64,000 bases of DNA, from contig CAJUKN010000013.1 of assembly GCA_910587485.1 (NCBI GenBank), positions 30,440-94,439 of the forward strand, given 5' to 3'. Source of the stretch: an uncultured Lachnospira sp. GTDB lineage: Bacteria; Bacillota; Clostridia; Lachnospirales; Lachnospiraceae. Numbering within the stretch: position 1 is the first letter of the stretch; each line of letters starts with the position of its first letter. Shown in pieces: positions 37,283-46,793 of this stretch. A program made the position numbers and the translations under genes. The notes beneath the pieces were generated by a model, which was given only the letters and a program-made list of their open reading frames with translations, had not been told where the DNA came from and ran no database searches.

Positions 37283-38752
37283 ATGTATTACATAGGTGTT
37301 GATTTAGGCACTTCTGCTGTAAAGATTATTCTTATGGACAGCAGCGGAAAGGTTGTCAATACTGTTTCTAAAGAATATCCTTTGTCGTTTCCACAACCGG
37401 GTTGGTCTGAACAAAATCCACAGGATTGGTATGAAAAGAGCGTTGAAGGTATTACCGAGTTGACACAAGACGTTGATAAGTCGCAGATAGGCGGCATAAG
37501 TTTTGGTGGTCAGATGCATGGACTCGTTATTTTGGATAAGGATGACCATGTTATTCGACCAGCTATATTGTGGAATGATGGTCGAACAACAAAGGAATGT
37601 GAATATCTTAACAATATAATTGGCAAAGCCACATTGACAAAATATACTGCTAATATAGCATTTGCAGGATTTACAGCGCCTAAGATACTATGGGTAAAGG
37701 AAAATGAACCTGAAAATTTTGCAAAAATAAGTAAGATTATGCTGCCTAAAGATTACCTTGCTTACAAACTTTCAGGTGTTCATTGTACTGATGTATCCGA
37801 TGCGTCAGGAATGCTGTTATTTGATGTGAAAAACAGACAATGGTCAAAGGAAATGATGGATATATGCGGTATTCAGGAAGATATGCTTGCAAAGGTATAT
37901 GAAAGTTATGAGTGTGTGGGAACACTTCTAAAAGAACAGGCAGAAAAGCTAGGCTTGTCAGAAGATGTAAAAGTGATTGCAGGTGCTGGAGATAACGCAG
38001 CAGCAGCAGTGGGAACAGGAACCGTTGGCAATGGTATGTGCAACATTTCACTTGGCACAAGTGGTACGATATTTATATCCAGTGATACATTTGGTGTTGA
38101 TGAGAATAATGCACTACATTCATTTGACCATGCTGATGGAAGCTATCATTTGATGGGATGTATGCTTTCTGCTGCTTCTTGCAATAAATGGTGGATGGAT
38201 GAAATTATTGGAACAAAAGAATATGGGGCAGAACAGGCAGATATTACTGATGACAAACTTGGAAACAATAATGTGTTCTATCTTCCATATCTTATGGGAG
38301 AGCGTTCACCACATAATGACCCACTTGCAAGAGCTGCATTTTGGGGAATGTCTATGGATACAACAAGACAAGATATGACACAAGCAGTTTTAGAGGGCGT
38401 AGCATTTGCTATCAGAGATTCTTATGAGGTTGCAAAGAGTCTTGGAATACATATTAATGAGACAAAATTGTGTGGAGGCGGTGCAAAAAGTCCACTATGG
38501 CGTAAAATTATTGCGAATGTGCTTGGTATTAATGTTGAAATTTTAGAGACAGAAGAAGGACCCGCATTAGGTGCTGCAATGCTTGCTGGCGTGGGTGCAA
38601 ACGAATTTGACAGTGTTGTGGCAGCAGCCGAAAAGATTGTCAAAGTAAAGGAAGTCATTAAGCCAGATGCACAAATTACAGCACGTTATGAAGAAAAATA
38701 CCAGAAATTTAAAAAGTTGTATCCAGCATTGAAAAAAATGTACAGTGAATAA
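37283..38752 (+). CDS. xylB: Xylulokinase
   Basis: A FGGY-family kinase of 489 residues that phosphorylates D-xylulose. Motifs: GVDLGTSAVKIILMD (phosphate loop), GGQMHGLVILD and RPAILWNDGRT of the substrate site, catalytic Asp in AGAGDNAAAAVGTG, and LCGGGAKSPLWRKI near the C-terminus, all as in XylB. The ATG at 37283 follows GGAGG; the longer frame starts inside the upstream hairpin. It belongs with the isomerase and transaldolase as a pentose route. Confidence 0.94.
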   Translation: MYYIGVDLGTSAVKIILMDSSGKVVNTVSKEYPLSFPQPGWSEQNPQDWYEKSVEGITELTQDVDKSQIGGISFGGQMHGLVILDKDDHVIRPAILWNDGRTTKECEYLNNIIGKATLTKYTANIAFAGFTAPKILWVKENEPENFAKISKIMLPKDYLAYKLSGVHCTDVSDASGMLLFDVKNRQWSKEMMDICGIQEDMLAKVYESYECVGTLLKEQAEKLGLSEDVKVIAGAGDNAAAAVGTGTVGNGMCNISLGTSGTIFISSDTFGVDENNALHSFDHADGSYHLMGCMLSAASCNKWWMDEIIGTKEYGAEQADITDDKLGNNNVFYLPYLMGERSPHNDPLARAAFWGMSMDTTRQDMTQAVLEGVAFAIRDSYEVAKSLGIHINETKLCGGGAKSPLWRKIIANVLGINVEILETEEGPALGAAMLAGVGANEFDSVVAAAEKIVKVKEVIKPDAQITARYEEKYQKFKKLYPALKKMYSE

Positions 38753-38881
38753 AGTTGATTCGATTATTGTGTCTGTGCGTTGTTGGCACAATGAAAAAAT
38801 TTTATTGTTAAGATAAAGATTCCAAATAAATATAAAAAGACTTTTTTGATTATTATAAACAGCGCAGAATAGGAGAAAATC

Positions 38882-39535
38882 ATGAAATTTTTTATTGATA
38901 CAGCAAATGTAGAGGATATTCGTAAAGCAAATGATATGGGGGTTATATGTGGTGTTACAACCAACCCATCATTGATAGCAAAAGAGGGAAGAGACTTTAA
39001 TGAAGTTATAAAAGAAATTACATCAATAGTAGATGGACCTATCAGCGGTGAAGTAAAAGCAACAACAACAGATGCAGAGGGAATGATTGCAGAGGGAAGA
39101 GAGATTGCTAAGATTCACAAAAATATGGTTGTTAAGATTCCTATGACTGTTGAAGGATTAAAGGCAACAAAGGTGCTTTCTTCAGAGGGTATTCCAGTTA
39201 ATGTGACACTTATCTTTTCAGCAAATCAAGCGCTTCTTGCTGCAAAAGCAGGTGCAGCTTATGTTTCACCATTCTTAGGAAGACTTGATGATATATCACA
39301 GCCGGGCATTGGTCTTATAAGAGATATTGTTACAATATTTAAAAATTATGATATCAAGACAGAGATTATATGCGCAAGTGTTCGTAATACAGTGCATGTT
39401 ACAGAGTGTGCGCTTGCAGGCGGCGACATAGCAACAGTGCCATATAAGGTAATTGAGCAGATGGTTCATCATCCACTTACAGACCAAGGCATTGATAAAT
39501 TCCAGAAAGATTACATTGCTGTATTTGGGGAATAA
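38882..39535 (+). CDS. Small transaldolase / fructose-6-phosphate aldolase family
   Basis: A 217-residue class I aldolase barrel. MKFFIDTANVEDIRKANDMG, GVTTNPSLIAKEG, VVKIPMTVEGLKA (the Schiff-base lysine in KIP) and NVTLIFSANQALLAAKAGA are all typical of the short TalC/FSA family. Bacillus-type members act as transaldolase in the pentose phosphate pathway, which fits the neighbouring xylulokinase. A weak ATTGTG/CACAAT hairpin precedes the gene and GGAGA is the ribosome-binding site. Confidence 0.92.
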   Translation: MKFFIDTANVEDIRKANDMGVICGVTTNPSLIAKEGRDFNEVIKEITSIVDGPISGEVKATTTDAEGMIAEGREIAKIHKNMVVKIPMTVEGLKATKVLSSEGIPVNVTLIFSANQALLAAKAGAAYVSPFLGRLDDISQPGIGLIRDIVTIFKNYDIKTEIICASVRNTVHVTECALAGGDIATVPYKVIEQMVHHPLTDQGIDKFQKDYIAVFGE

Positions 39536-39547
39536 AAATTCCTTAGA

Positions 39548-39639
39548 AAAGGACGTTGCATATTATTAGCATAATATTTGTTACTTAGCATAAGAATGTT
39601 GCTGCAAAGCGCAACATTTGTTGTATTGTGACGTCCTTT
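39548..39639 (+). ncRNA. Candidate three-way-junction leader RNA before the ROK gene
   Basis: AAAGGACGT (39548-39556) pairs perfectly with ACGTCCTTT (39631-39639). Inside lie two independent hairpins: ATATTAT-tagc-ATAATAT (39560-39577) and AATGTTGC/GCAACATT (39595-39618). The arrangement is a closed three-way junction 25 nt before the ROK start codon. I match it to no known riboswitch; a complex terminator of the upstream gene is the alternative. Confidence 0.5.
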
Positions 39640-39663
39640 GATATACATCATGGAAGGATAAAT

Positions 39664-40815
39664 ATGAAAAATGCAAAGATAACCACTACTGATGTAAAAA
39701 AAATAAACAGAAACAGAATATTGCAATATATATATTCCAATGAACATGCGTCTAGGCAAAACATTGCCGATAAACTTCAATTATCATTGCCAACAGTTCA
39801 CCAAAATTTAAGATTGCTTGAAAGTGAAAATTTAATCTTGTTAGAGGGAAGTTATAAGTCAACAGGTGGAAGAAAAGCACAAGTGATATCCATCAATCCG
39901 AATGCAAGATTTACAATTGCAGTGAATATAACAGATATCAGTTATAAAATTTCATTAATTAATCTTCGTTCTCAGATTGTATGCAGCAGAACCTATATGG
40001 AATTGTGTACAGAACAGGATTATGTAAAGCATATTATAGAAGCAATCAAAGATATTATCAATCTTAGTGAAATATCCATTTGTGAGGAGGATATTTTAGG
40101 AGTTGGAGTAACGATTCCCGGAATTGTAGACGAAGTCAATGCAGTGGCAGTCAATGCACCTACTATGGGGGTGAAAAATTACTCATTAAAAGAGCTTGCT
40201 GAAAATATTAAGTATCCATGCCGTATTATGAATGATGCCAGAGCAGCGGCATATGCGCAGCATTGGTTAAGCGGAGAAGCATTTAAAAAATCACAAAATA
40301 GTAAAGATTCCAGTATTATGTATTTAATGTTAAATGATGGAGTTGGTGGAGCAATTGTTTCAGATAATAAAATTATTGCAGGAAAACATAATCGTATGGG
40401 AGAATTTGGACATATGGTTATTCGACCAAATGGAAGAAAATGTTTTTGTGGGCAAAATGGGTGCTTTGAATGTTATGTCTCTGCAAGAAGGTTATCAAAA
40501 GATTTGAATATATCATTAAATAGTTTTTTTTCTGAAGTAAAAGACAATCAAGAATATCAATGTATTCTTGACGAATATATTACAAATTTGGCAATAGGAG
40601 TAAATAATCTTTATATTATATATGACAGCGATGTTGTTATAGGTGGTCATGTAGCAGGATATCTTGGTGAGTATAAAGAGATATTGACACAAAAATTGAT
40701 AGACAAGTGTTCCTTTGAGACGGACGGCTCTTATATGAGATTAACTTCATGCAGTAAAGAGCAAGAACAAATGGGTGCAGAACTGACATATATAGCGGAT
40801 TTCATATTTGAATAA
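39664..40815 (+). CDS. ROK-family transcriptional regulator (XylR/NagC-like)
   Basis: A 383-residue repressor. Residues about 1-70 form a winged helix (RNRILQYIYSNEHASRQNIADKL is split over its first two helices), and 80-380 the ROK sugar-binding domain with GVGVTIPGIVDEVN, EFGHMVIRPNG and the zinc motif CFCGQNGCFECY. ROK repressors respond to sugars and their genes usually lie beside the targets, so it likely controls the isomerase-xylB-transaldolase cluster. The start at 39664 follows GGAAGGA; the longer frame would start within the candidate leader RNA. Confidence 0.9.
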   Translation: MKNAKITTTDVKKINRNRILQYIYSNEHASRQNIADKLQLSLPTVHQNLRLLESENLILLEGSYKSTGGRKAQVISINPNARFTIAVNITDISYKISLINLRSQIVCSRTYMELCTEQDYVKHIIEAIKDIINLSEISICEEDILGVGVTIPGIVDEVNAVAVNAPTMGVKNYSLKELAENIKYPCRIMNDARAAAYAQHWLSGEAFKKSQNSKDSSIMYLMLNDGVGGAIVSDNKIIAGKHNRMGEFGHMVIRPNGRKCFCGQNGCFECYVSARRLSKDLNISLNSFFSEVKDNQEYQCILDEYITNLAIGVNNLYIIYDSDVVIGGHVAGYLGEYKEILTQKLIDKCSFETDGSYMRLTSCSKEQEQMGAELTYIADFIFE

Positions 40816-40858
40816 ATAATTAAATTTGTTTTGATTTGTTAGATTGGAGAAAATTATT

Positions 40859-42655
40859 GTGATAGTTTCAACGAATAAAAAATTCAATTTAAAAACAAAT
40901 GTACAACACTGTGTCATAAGTTTTATTATGGCATGGTGTTGTGTTTGTTTTGTTCAAACAATAGTTATCTCAAAAGAGGTAAATAATCCTATAAGCAGTT
41001 TGTTAAGTGTAAGTTATTCATTAAATACATTAATTTTTGTAGGAATTGTTTTTATAGTGACAGCAGCATTTTTGACATTACTAATAATAACAAAAAGTAA
41101 GATAATAGAGGCGGCTCTTGTATTTATGACCACATTTCCTTATGCTGTTATATGTGCTGCCTTTCAGAAAGAGATTATATTTTGTTTATTTCTTGTAATT
41201 CTTATGTTATGTGAATTATCTTATGTATTTCGTTGTATAGCTGTATCTGAAAAAGATATAGGGCATTATTTTAATAAAAAATTGGCAATTATTGTTATTG
41301 TGGTACTGGCTGGTACTTTTGTTTTATTTACGGGTGGTTTTACAGTATATCGATATTTGACATATTCCGTTCCAAATTTTGATGGCGGTCTATTTTCACA
41401 AATGTTTTATTATATGAAAAATCATTTTACAATGGAGACGACCTGTGAGCGTGATATGCTGGTATCGCATATGAAAATTCATACATCGCCAGTTTATTGG
41501 CTTTTACTCCCCTTTTATCTCATTTATCCGGGAACAGCTATATTGCAAGTCCTTCAGGCAATAGTTATAGCGCTGGGCGTTATACCATTAATTTTTATTG
41601 GAAAAAATCATCATATGAAACCAGTACAGCTTACCTTATTATCTGCAGTATATTTCTTTTATCCTGTTATGAGTGCAGGATGTTCATATGATATACATGA
41701 AAATATGTTTTTGCCAGTAGCAATATTATGTCTGATTTTAGCATTTGAGAAAGATTCTCTCTGGGGTATTATAATATCAACTATTTTTGTACTTAGCATT
41801 AAAGAAGATGCAGCAGTATATGCAGCATTTGTTGCCATATATATGATTTTTGCCCGCAAAATGTATAAAAAAGGATTAATAGTACTTATAGTATCCATTG
41901 TATACTTTTTTGGAGCAGTTTATTACATTAATCATTTTGGCATGGGAACGTCATCAGACCGATTTAATAATGTAATTGTATCAGATGATGGAAATGTGCT
42001 TGGTATTATTAAGACTGTGCTTGTAAATCCAGCTTATGTATTTGGGCAAATGTTTTGTGAAGAAAAATTAAATTATATTATTACAGTGATGACTCCTTTG
42101 TTATTTATTCCAATATGGCCGGGTAAATGGCAAAAAGTAATATTGTTAGGTCCTTTGTTTTTATTTAATCTTATGCCAGATTATGAATATTTTAGCAATA
42201 TAGGATTTCAATATACGTTTGGAAGTGCAACATTACTTTTATATAGTGCGTTTGTTACAATGGAAGATTTAAATAAATCGCCAAAAACAAAATTACTTGC
42301 AATGATGGCAATGTCATGCGTTCTGTTTTTTATGTCAACAATGTGGGATAAGCTTTATTATATGAGAACATATAATAAAGAATATAATCAAGTGACATAT
42401 CAAAAAATGAATGAAGCATTGGCATTGATACCAGATGATGCCAGTGTTACAGCAAGTACATTTCTATGTGCAAAATTGTCTTCCAGAGATGTTTTACATG
42501 AGATTTATTATACAGATAAGATTGATGAATATATAGCGCTTGATTTAAGAGGAATGCCACAAGATTATGATGTAAATGACTATTTGAATAATGAAGATTT
42601 TGAAACAATTTATTATGATGAGATATGTATAGCTGTGTTTAGAAGAAAAAATTGA
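40859..42655 (+). CDS. DUF2079 polytopic membrane protein (GT-C-like)
   Basis: About 598 residues with 11-13 hydrophobic helices. FDGGLFSQMFYYMKNHF and HMKIHTSPVYWLLLP are DUF2079 hallmarks, with acidic residues in the first extracytoplasmic loop as in GT-C glycosyltransferases that use polyprenyl-phosphate sugars. CSYDIHENMFLPV is another conserved block. A GTG start at 40859 with GGAG 8 nt upstream is favoured over TTG at 40844. The substrate is unknown. The last codons overlap the promoter of hisC. Confidence 0.8.
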   Translation: MIVSTNKKFNLKTNVQHCVISFIMAWCCVCFVQTIVISKEVNNPISSLLSVSYSLNTLIFVGIVFIVTAAFLTLLIITKSKIIEAALVFMTTFPYAVICAAFQKEIIFCLFLVILMLCELSYVFRCIAVSEKDIGHYFNKKLAIIVIVVLAGTFVLFTGGFTVYRYLTYSVPNFDGGLFSQMFYYMKNHFTMETTCERDMLVSHMKIHTSPVYWLLLPFYLIYPGTAILQVLQAIVIALGVIPLIFIGKNHHMKPVQLTLLSAVYFFYPVMSAGCSYDIHENMFLPVAILCLILAFEKDSLWGIIISTIFVLSIKEDAAVYAAFVAIYMIFARKMYKKGLIVLIVSIVYFFGAVYYINHFGMGTSSDRFNNVIVSDDGNVLGIIKTVLVNPAYVFGQMFCEEKLNYIITVMTPLLFIPIWPGKWQKVILLGPLFLFNLMPDYEYFSNIGFQYTFGSATLLLYSAFVTMEDLNKSPKTKLLAMMAMSCVLFFMSTMWDKLYYMRTYNKEYNQVTYQKMNEALALIPDDASVTASTFLCAKLSSRDVLHEIYYTDKIDEYIALDLRGMPQDYDVNDYLNNEDFETIYYDEICIAVFRRKN

Positions 42656-42680
42656 CAAGTATAAGTCATGCAATTATAAT
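42652..42680 (+). promoter_or_regulatory. Consensus sigma-A promoter for hisC
   Basis: TTGACA (42652-42657) and TATAAT (42675-42680) are both perfect and separated by 17 bp. The -35 box contains the TGA stop of the preceding membrane-protein gene. Transcription should start near 42687, leaving a leader of only about 16 nt. Confidence 0.85.
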
Positions 42681-42702
42681 GTTGGCAAAAAGGAGGATTT
42701 TT

Positions 42703-43764
42703 ATGAGAGAATGGGAAAATAATATAAGAAAAATAGAGCCATATATACCAGGAGAACAGCCGAAATCAGTGGGCGTTATTAAGTTAAATACCAATGAAAA
42801 TCCATATCCGCCCTCACCAAAGGCAGAGTTGGCAGCAAGGGATTTTAATTTTGACAGATTAAAGCTGTATCCAGACCCAAATGCTTCTGAATTGGTGCAT
42901 GAATTGGCAAAGCACTATCATGTTTTGGATAATCAAGTTTTTGTAGGTGTAGGGTCAGATGATGTTCTTTCCATTTGTTTTTTGACATTTTTTAATTCGG
43001 ATAAGCCTGTTTTATTCCCTGATATATCATATTCGTTTTATCCAGTATGGGCAAATATGTATCAGATACCATACTGTGAAATTCCTGTAGATAAGGACTT
43101 TCATATTATTGCGAAAGATTATTATAGAGAAAATGGCGGTATTATTTTTCCAAATCCCAATGCTCCTACATCATTGTATATGGGATTAGATGAAGTGGAA
43201 AATATTGTTAAAAATAATCAGAAATCAGTTGTTATTATAGATGAGGCTTACATAGATTTTGGTGGGCAGTCTGCTATGTCGTTAATTGATAAATATGAAA
43301 ATTTATTAGTTGTACAAACCTATTCAAAATCACGTTCGATGGCTGGTATGCGAATCGGTTATGCAGTTGGCAGTGAAAGATTAATTCAGGCAATGCAGAC
43401 AGTGAAATTTTCAATTAATTCTTATACAATGAATATAACATCATTAGTATATGGTTCAGCAGTGCTTGAAGATGAGGAGTATTTTCAGGAATGTGTTGAA
43501 AAGATTATTGCCACACGAGAGAGAACAAAGCGAGAACTTGCAGGATTAGGTTTTACTTTTTTAGATTCAAAAACAAACTTTATTTTTGCACAGCATAAAA
43601 AAATTCATGCTGATGCCTTGTTTGAAGAATTGAAAAAGAAAAATATATATGTACGATATTTTAATAAGCCAAGGATTGATAATTATCTTCGCATAACGAT
43701 AGGAACAGATGAGCAGATGAATAAACTGTTTGCGGCTCTTAAAGAGATTATAAATGAGGATTAA
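42703..43764 (+). CDS. hisC: Histidinol-phosphate aminotransferase
   Basis: A 353-residue PLP-dependent class I/II aminotransferase. KLNTNENPYPPSP at the start, IIFPNPNAPTSLYMG, VVIIDEAYIDFG and the PLP lysine in TYSKSRSMAGMRIGYAVG are HisC signatures. It stands apart from other his genes, with its own perfect promoter, so aromatic aminotransferase activity is also possible. GGAGG at 8 nt sets the start at 42703; the longer frame from 42652 begins inside the promoter. Confidence 0.92.
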   Translation: MREWENNIRKIEPYIPGEQPKSVGVIKLNTNENPYPPSPKAELAARDFNFDRLKLYPDPNASELVHELAKHYHVLDNQVFVGVGSDDVLSICFLTFFNSDKPVLFPDISYSFYPVWANMYQIPYCEIPVDKDFHIIAKDYYRENGGIIFPNPNAPTSLYMGLDEVENIVKNNQKSVVIIDEAYIDFGGQSAMSLIDKYENLLVVQTYSKSRSMAGMRIGYAVGSERLIQAMQTVKFSINSYTMNITSLVYGSAVLEDEEYFQECVEKIIATRERTKRELAGLGFTFLDSKTNFIFAQHKKIHADALFEELKKKNIYVRYFNKPRIDNYLRITIGTDEQMNKLFAALKEIINED

Positions 43765-43809
43765 GATTGTTATGCACATAAAGCAACAAAGAAATAAGGA
43801 AAAAAATGT

Positions 43810-44451
43810 ATGGCAGTACCATTTTCACAAAGAAATTTTCAAAAGGAATTAGAACAATTACTGAATAAATTGACAAAAGAAGGGCATGTGCCTTCTCTTT
43901 TGCTGCATAGCTGCTGTGCGCCATGCAGTAGTTATGTGATAGAATATCTGTCAAGATATTTTAATATTGTTGTTTTTTATTATAATCCTAATATATCTGT
44001 AGACAAAGAATATAAAAAAAGAGTAGAAGAACAAAAGCGTTTTATTAATGAATTTCCAGCCGTTCATAAAGTAAGTTTTATTGAGGGGGATTATGAACCC
44101 AATTTATTTTTTGATAAAGTAAAAGGGTATGAGAACTGTGCAGAAGGCGGCGAGCGATGTTTTATCTGTTATCGAATGAGACTTGAAAAGACTGCCCGTT
44201 TGGCAAAGCAGATGCATATGGACTACTTTTCAACAACACTTACAATAAGCCCATTAAAGAATAGCTGCAAACTCAATGAAATTGGATTAGAGCTTGAAAA
44301 GGAATATGGGGTTTGTTATCTTTTATCTGATTTTAAAAAGAAGGAAGGGTATAAAAGGTCTATACAACTTTCAAGTTTATATCATTTATATAGACAAGAT
44401 TATTGTGGCTGTACATTTTCTTATCAACAGCGACAGCAACAAAGAAATTGA
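43810..44451 (+). CDS. queH: Epoxyqueuosine reductase QueH
   Basis: A 213-residue DUF208 protein performing the last step of queuosine synthesis in tRNA. The cysteine signature is complete: LLHSCCAPCSSYV near the N-terminus, CAEGGERCFICYRMRLEKTA in the middle and YCGCTF at the C-terminus, which together bind an iron-sulfur cluster and a second metal. LTISPLKN is another family block. It lies 46 bp after hisC and probably shares its transcript. Confidence 0.93.
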   Translation: MAVPFSQRNFQKELEQLLNKLTKEGHVPSLLLHSCCAPCSSYVIEYLSRYFNIVVFYYNPNISVDKEYKKRVEEQKRFINEFPAVHKVSFIEGDYEPNLFFDKVKGYENCAEGGERCFICYRMRLEKTARLAKQMHMDYFSTTLTISPLKNSCKLNEIGLELEKEYGVCYLLSDFKKKEGYKRSIQLSSLYHLYRQDYCGCTFSYQQRQQQRN

Positions 44452-44516
44452 TATTTTGTTTTAATTATGGTAAAATAATTTATTATTATAAGTAATGTTG
44501 AGGAGGATTTGCGTAT

Positions 44517-45269
44517 ATGGCAAAGAGAAAATTGGCAAAAACAATTGTATGTTTGGGTGCATTGGGGGTTGCCTCAAAGGTGGCTTATAGTAAATATAAG
44601 ACAGCAAAAGAAACCTATGCTCAAGAGGAAGCCGACAGCGTTGGCGATGAAGTAAAAAAATATAATGCTTTATTTGAAAAGAAAGTAATTGAAGTTGAGG
44701 ATGAGGAGTTTACTGGTTGTGAGATTAAAGCGGTATCTTCAAGTATTGTTGTCGATTTGGGGCTTGCTACCTTTGAAAAAGATGTATATATTAACTTTAC
44801 AAGCACTGCAAGCAGTTTGACGATTATTCTTCCAGAAGGTGTCAATGTTGCCTGTGATATAACAAGAACAGCAAGCGGTATGCGCAATCTGGTTGATAAT
44901 GTTGAAGAGGAAGACATACACACGGTCTATATTATAGGAAAGGCAGTTTGCAGCAATATTGAGGTAGTTCCTGTTAATTTTTATGTAGATGACGAAGATG
45001 ATTTTGAAGATATTTCAGATGATGAAGAATTTGAAGTTGTCGTTGACAATACAGTAACACCTAAAGTAGACAAAACTGTTATCAATCAAGAAGTAGATAA
45101 AATTGTTATCAGTAAAGAAAATGATGATATTGATGTAACAGTAGCCGTTGAAGATAATAACAAAAAAGATGACGATGATAACAATGAGAATATTGATGTA
45201 GCCGTAGCGGTAGAACCTTATGGTGCAGAGGAACTTGAAGTACAAGAGTTCGATGAGTTAGACGACTAA
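44517..45269 (+). CDS. Acidic beta-rich protein of unknown function
   Basis: A 250-residue protein I cannot name. Residues 1-25 contain a short hydrophobic helix (IVCLGALGVASKVAY) that may anchor it. Residues about 60-160 form short beta-strands (CEIKAVSSSIVVDLGLATF, DVYINFTSTASSLTIILPEGV) resembling the beta-solenoid C-terminus of LiaF/DUF4097 proteins. The last 90 residues are extremely Asp/Glu-rich with repeated VDK-VI and DVAVAVE motifs, probably disordered. A clear ribosome-binding site and a strong terminator show it is a genuine single gene. Confidence 0.7.
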   Translation: MAKRKLAKTIVCLGALGVASKVAYSKYKTAKETYAQEEADSVGDEVKKYNALFEKKVIEVEDEEFTGCEIKAVSSSIVVDLGLATFEKDVYINFTSTASSLTIILPEGVNVACDITRTASGMRNLVDNVEEEDIHTVYIIGKAVCSNIEVVPVNFYVDDEDDFEDISDDEEFEVVVDNTVTPKVDKTVINQEVDKIVISKENDDIDVTVAVEDNNKKDDDDNNENIDVAVAVEPYGAEELEVQEFDELDD

Positions 45270-45280
45270 AAGAAGCCAAG

Positions 45281-45332
45281 AGCTGCCAACTTGATGAAAA
45301 GAATTTTTCAAAGAGGTTAAGGCAGCTTTTTT
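45281..45332 (+). terminator. Intrinsic terminator
   Basis: AGCTGCC (45281-45287) pairs with GGCAGCT (45321-45327), with AACTT/AGGTT and TGAAAA/TTTTCA pairing inside, followed by six T. A classic rho-independent terminator ending the acidic protein gene. Confidence 0.9.
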
Positions 45333-45425
45333 ATGTAAATAAGAAAATAAAATTTTATAACAAATTTTTAAATTCAGGAAACTTTTTTGTAAGGAAATTG
45401 ATAAAAAGTCATAAGGAGAAATAGT

Positions 45426-46412
45426 GTGATACAATATGATGATTCATATTTTGAAGGTGAGACAAGACAAGGTTTTTATATTGAGTCTAAAATGAAAAGG
45501 GCTTGGGCAGCACAGATAGAAGTTCTTGAAGAAATTAAACGAATCTGTGTTTTGCATGATATACCGTTTTTTGCTGATTGGGGGACATTGCTTGGTGCAG
45601 TAAGGCATCATGGATTTATCCCATGGGATGATGATTTAGATATTGGTATGCTGCGAGGTGATTATCAAAAATTTTTGGAAGTGGCTCCATCTGAATTAGG
45701 ACAATATTTTGAGTTGAAAAGTGTTTATAATGATGTAAGCCATGATAATGTAAAGGCAAGAGTGATATCTGGAAGGAGTATGAATTTTGATGAGGCATAT
45801 CTTAAAAGGTTTCATTATTGTCCTTATGTAGTTGGAGTAGATATTTTTCCAATTGATTACATTCCAAGAGAACAAAAAAAATCTGAATACCAAAATCAAA
45901 TAATTAATTTAATTATGACCACTGTTGCAAGTATTCCTGAAAATCCACCATATGATAATTCTGTTTTAAATATTGTTCACAAGCTGGAAGGATTGTCAGG
46001 ATTTAAAATTAATAAGAAAAACCGATTGATTCATGAACTTAAAAAAATGGTTGATGAAGTCAGTGCTTTATATACAGATAAAGATGGTGATGAGGTCTGC
46101 TCTATGATTGATTTTGCAATGGGGTGGGATTATCATGCAAAAAAAGAATGGTATGAAAGTGCGATAGAGATGCCTTTTGAAAATATCACCATTCCTGTAC
46201 CTGTTGGATTTGATGGCATATTGAGAATTAAATATTCTGATGATTATATGACGCCTATATGTGCTGAGAGTTCACATGATTATCCATTTTATAGAAAACA
46301 GGAACTTGAATTAGCAAAAGTTATAGAAGCAGAATTTCATATTCAATTAAAAGAAGGGGAGTTGGATAATTTAATAAATGAAAAAATATTTCTTTACAAT
46401 AAAGGCAGATAA
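45426..46412 (+). CDS. LicD-family nucleotidyl/phosphotransferase
   Basis: A 328-residue cytoplasmic protein of the LicD/fukutin-related family. The signature FFADWGTLLGAVRHHGFIPWDDDLDIGM provides the nucleotidyltransferase-like acidic residues (split here as WGTLLGAVRHHGFIPWDDD and DLDIGM). Family members attach phosphocholine or similar groups to teichoic acid or glycans. A GTG start follows GGAG at a good distance. No choline kinase or uptake gene is adjacent, so the donor is unknown. Confidence 0.9.
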   Translation: MIQYDDSYFEGETRQGFYIESKMKRAWAAQIEVLEEIKRICVLHDIPFFADWGTLLGAVRHHGFIPWDDDLDIGMLRGDYQKFLEVAPSELGQYFELKSVYNDVSHDNVKARVISGRSMNFDEAYLKRFHYCPYVVGVDIFPIDYIPREQKKSEYQNQIINLIMTTVASIPENPPYDNSVLNIVHKLEGLSGFKINKKNRLIHELKKMVDEVSALYTDKDGDEVCSMIDFAMGWDYHAKKEWYESAIEMPFENITIPVPVGFDGILRIKYSDDYMTPICAESSHDYPFYRKQELELAKVIEAEFHIQLKEGELDNLINEKIFLYNKGR

Positions 46413-46442
46413 GTATATACTATCCATGTGAAAAAATAAAAT

Positions 46443-46541
46443 GAGCAGAGTAGAATGATGTGCGTTAAGTGCCTGATGAACAGGGAGTTGACATTGGGAC
46501 GAAAAGTTTTCTTGCGATGCATTGTTCGCATCCCGCTGCTA
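46443..46541 (+). promoter_or_regulatory. Tetrahydrofolate (THF) riboswitch upstream of folT
   Basis: AGCAGAGTAGAATGATGTGC at 46444 continues into GTTAAGTGCC, and the region ends with TGCATTGTTCGCATCCCGCTGCT split over 46517-46540. GAGTAG-ATGAT-GCGTTAAGTG and the closing GCATCC-GCT blocks match the folate-binding aptamer consensus, with AGCAG/CTGCT as the closing stem. The downstream gene is a folate transporter, which is the usual target. Confidence 0.93.
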
Positions 46542-46696
46542 CATAATCTGTCTTACAAGTGTTATATTATGCTTTTTTGTGTATATTTACCGTAAGTAAT
46601 AAGCAAAGTCTTATGCGCAGCCTTTAACTGTTTAGTGTATTGGCTAGTGGTACAAAGGTTCATATCTCACAGAAAGCTAATGGATATTTAACTTGT

Positions 46697-46793
46697 GACC
46701 TATTTATGTAGAGCTATTGCTCATATAAATAGGTCAAACAAATAACAACGATTGTGTTTTATAAATAACATTATATTCGTTTGTTTTGACCTA
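46697..46793 (+). promoter_or_regulatory. Mutually exclusive hairpins between the THF aptamer and folT
   Basis: Hairpin A pairs GACCTATTTAT (46697-46707) perfectly with ATAAATAGGTC (46725-46735). Hairpin B pairs TAGGTCAAACAAA (46730-46742) with TTTGTTTTGACCTA (46780-46793), with one bulge. The two share the TAGGTC segment, so only one can form at a time. Hairpin B ends just before the folT ribosome-binding site. No long T-tract follows either, so translational control is possible. Confidence 0.5.
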
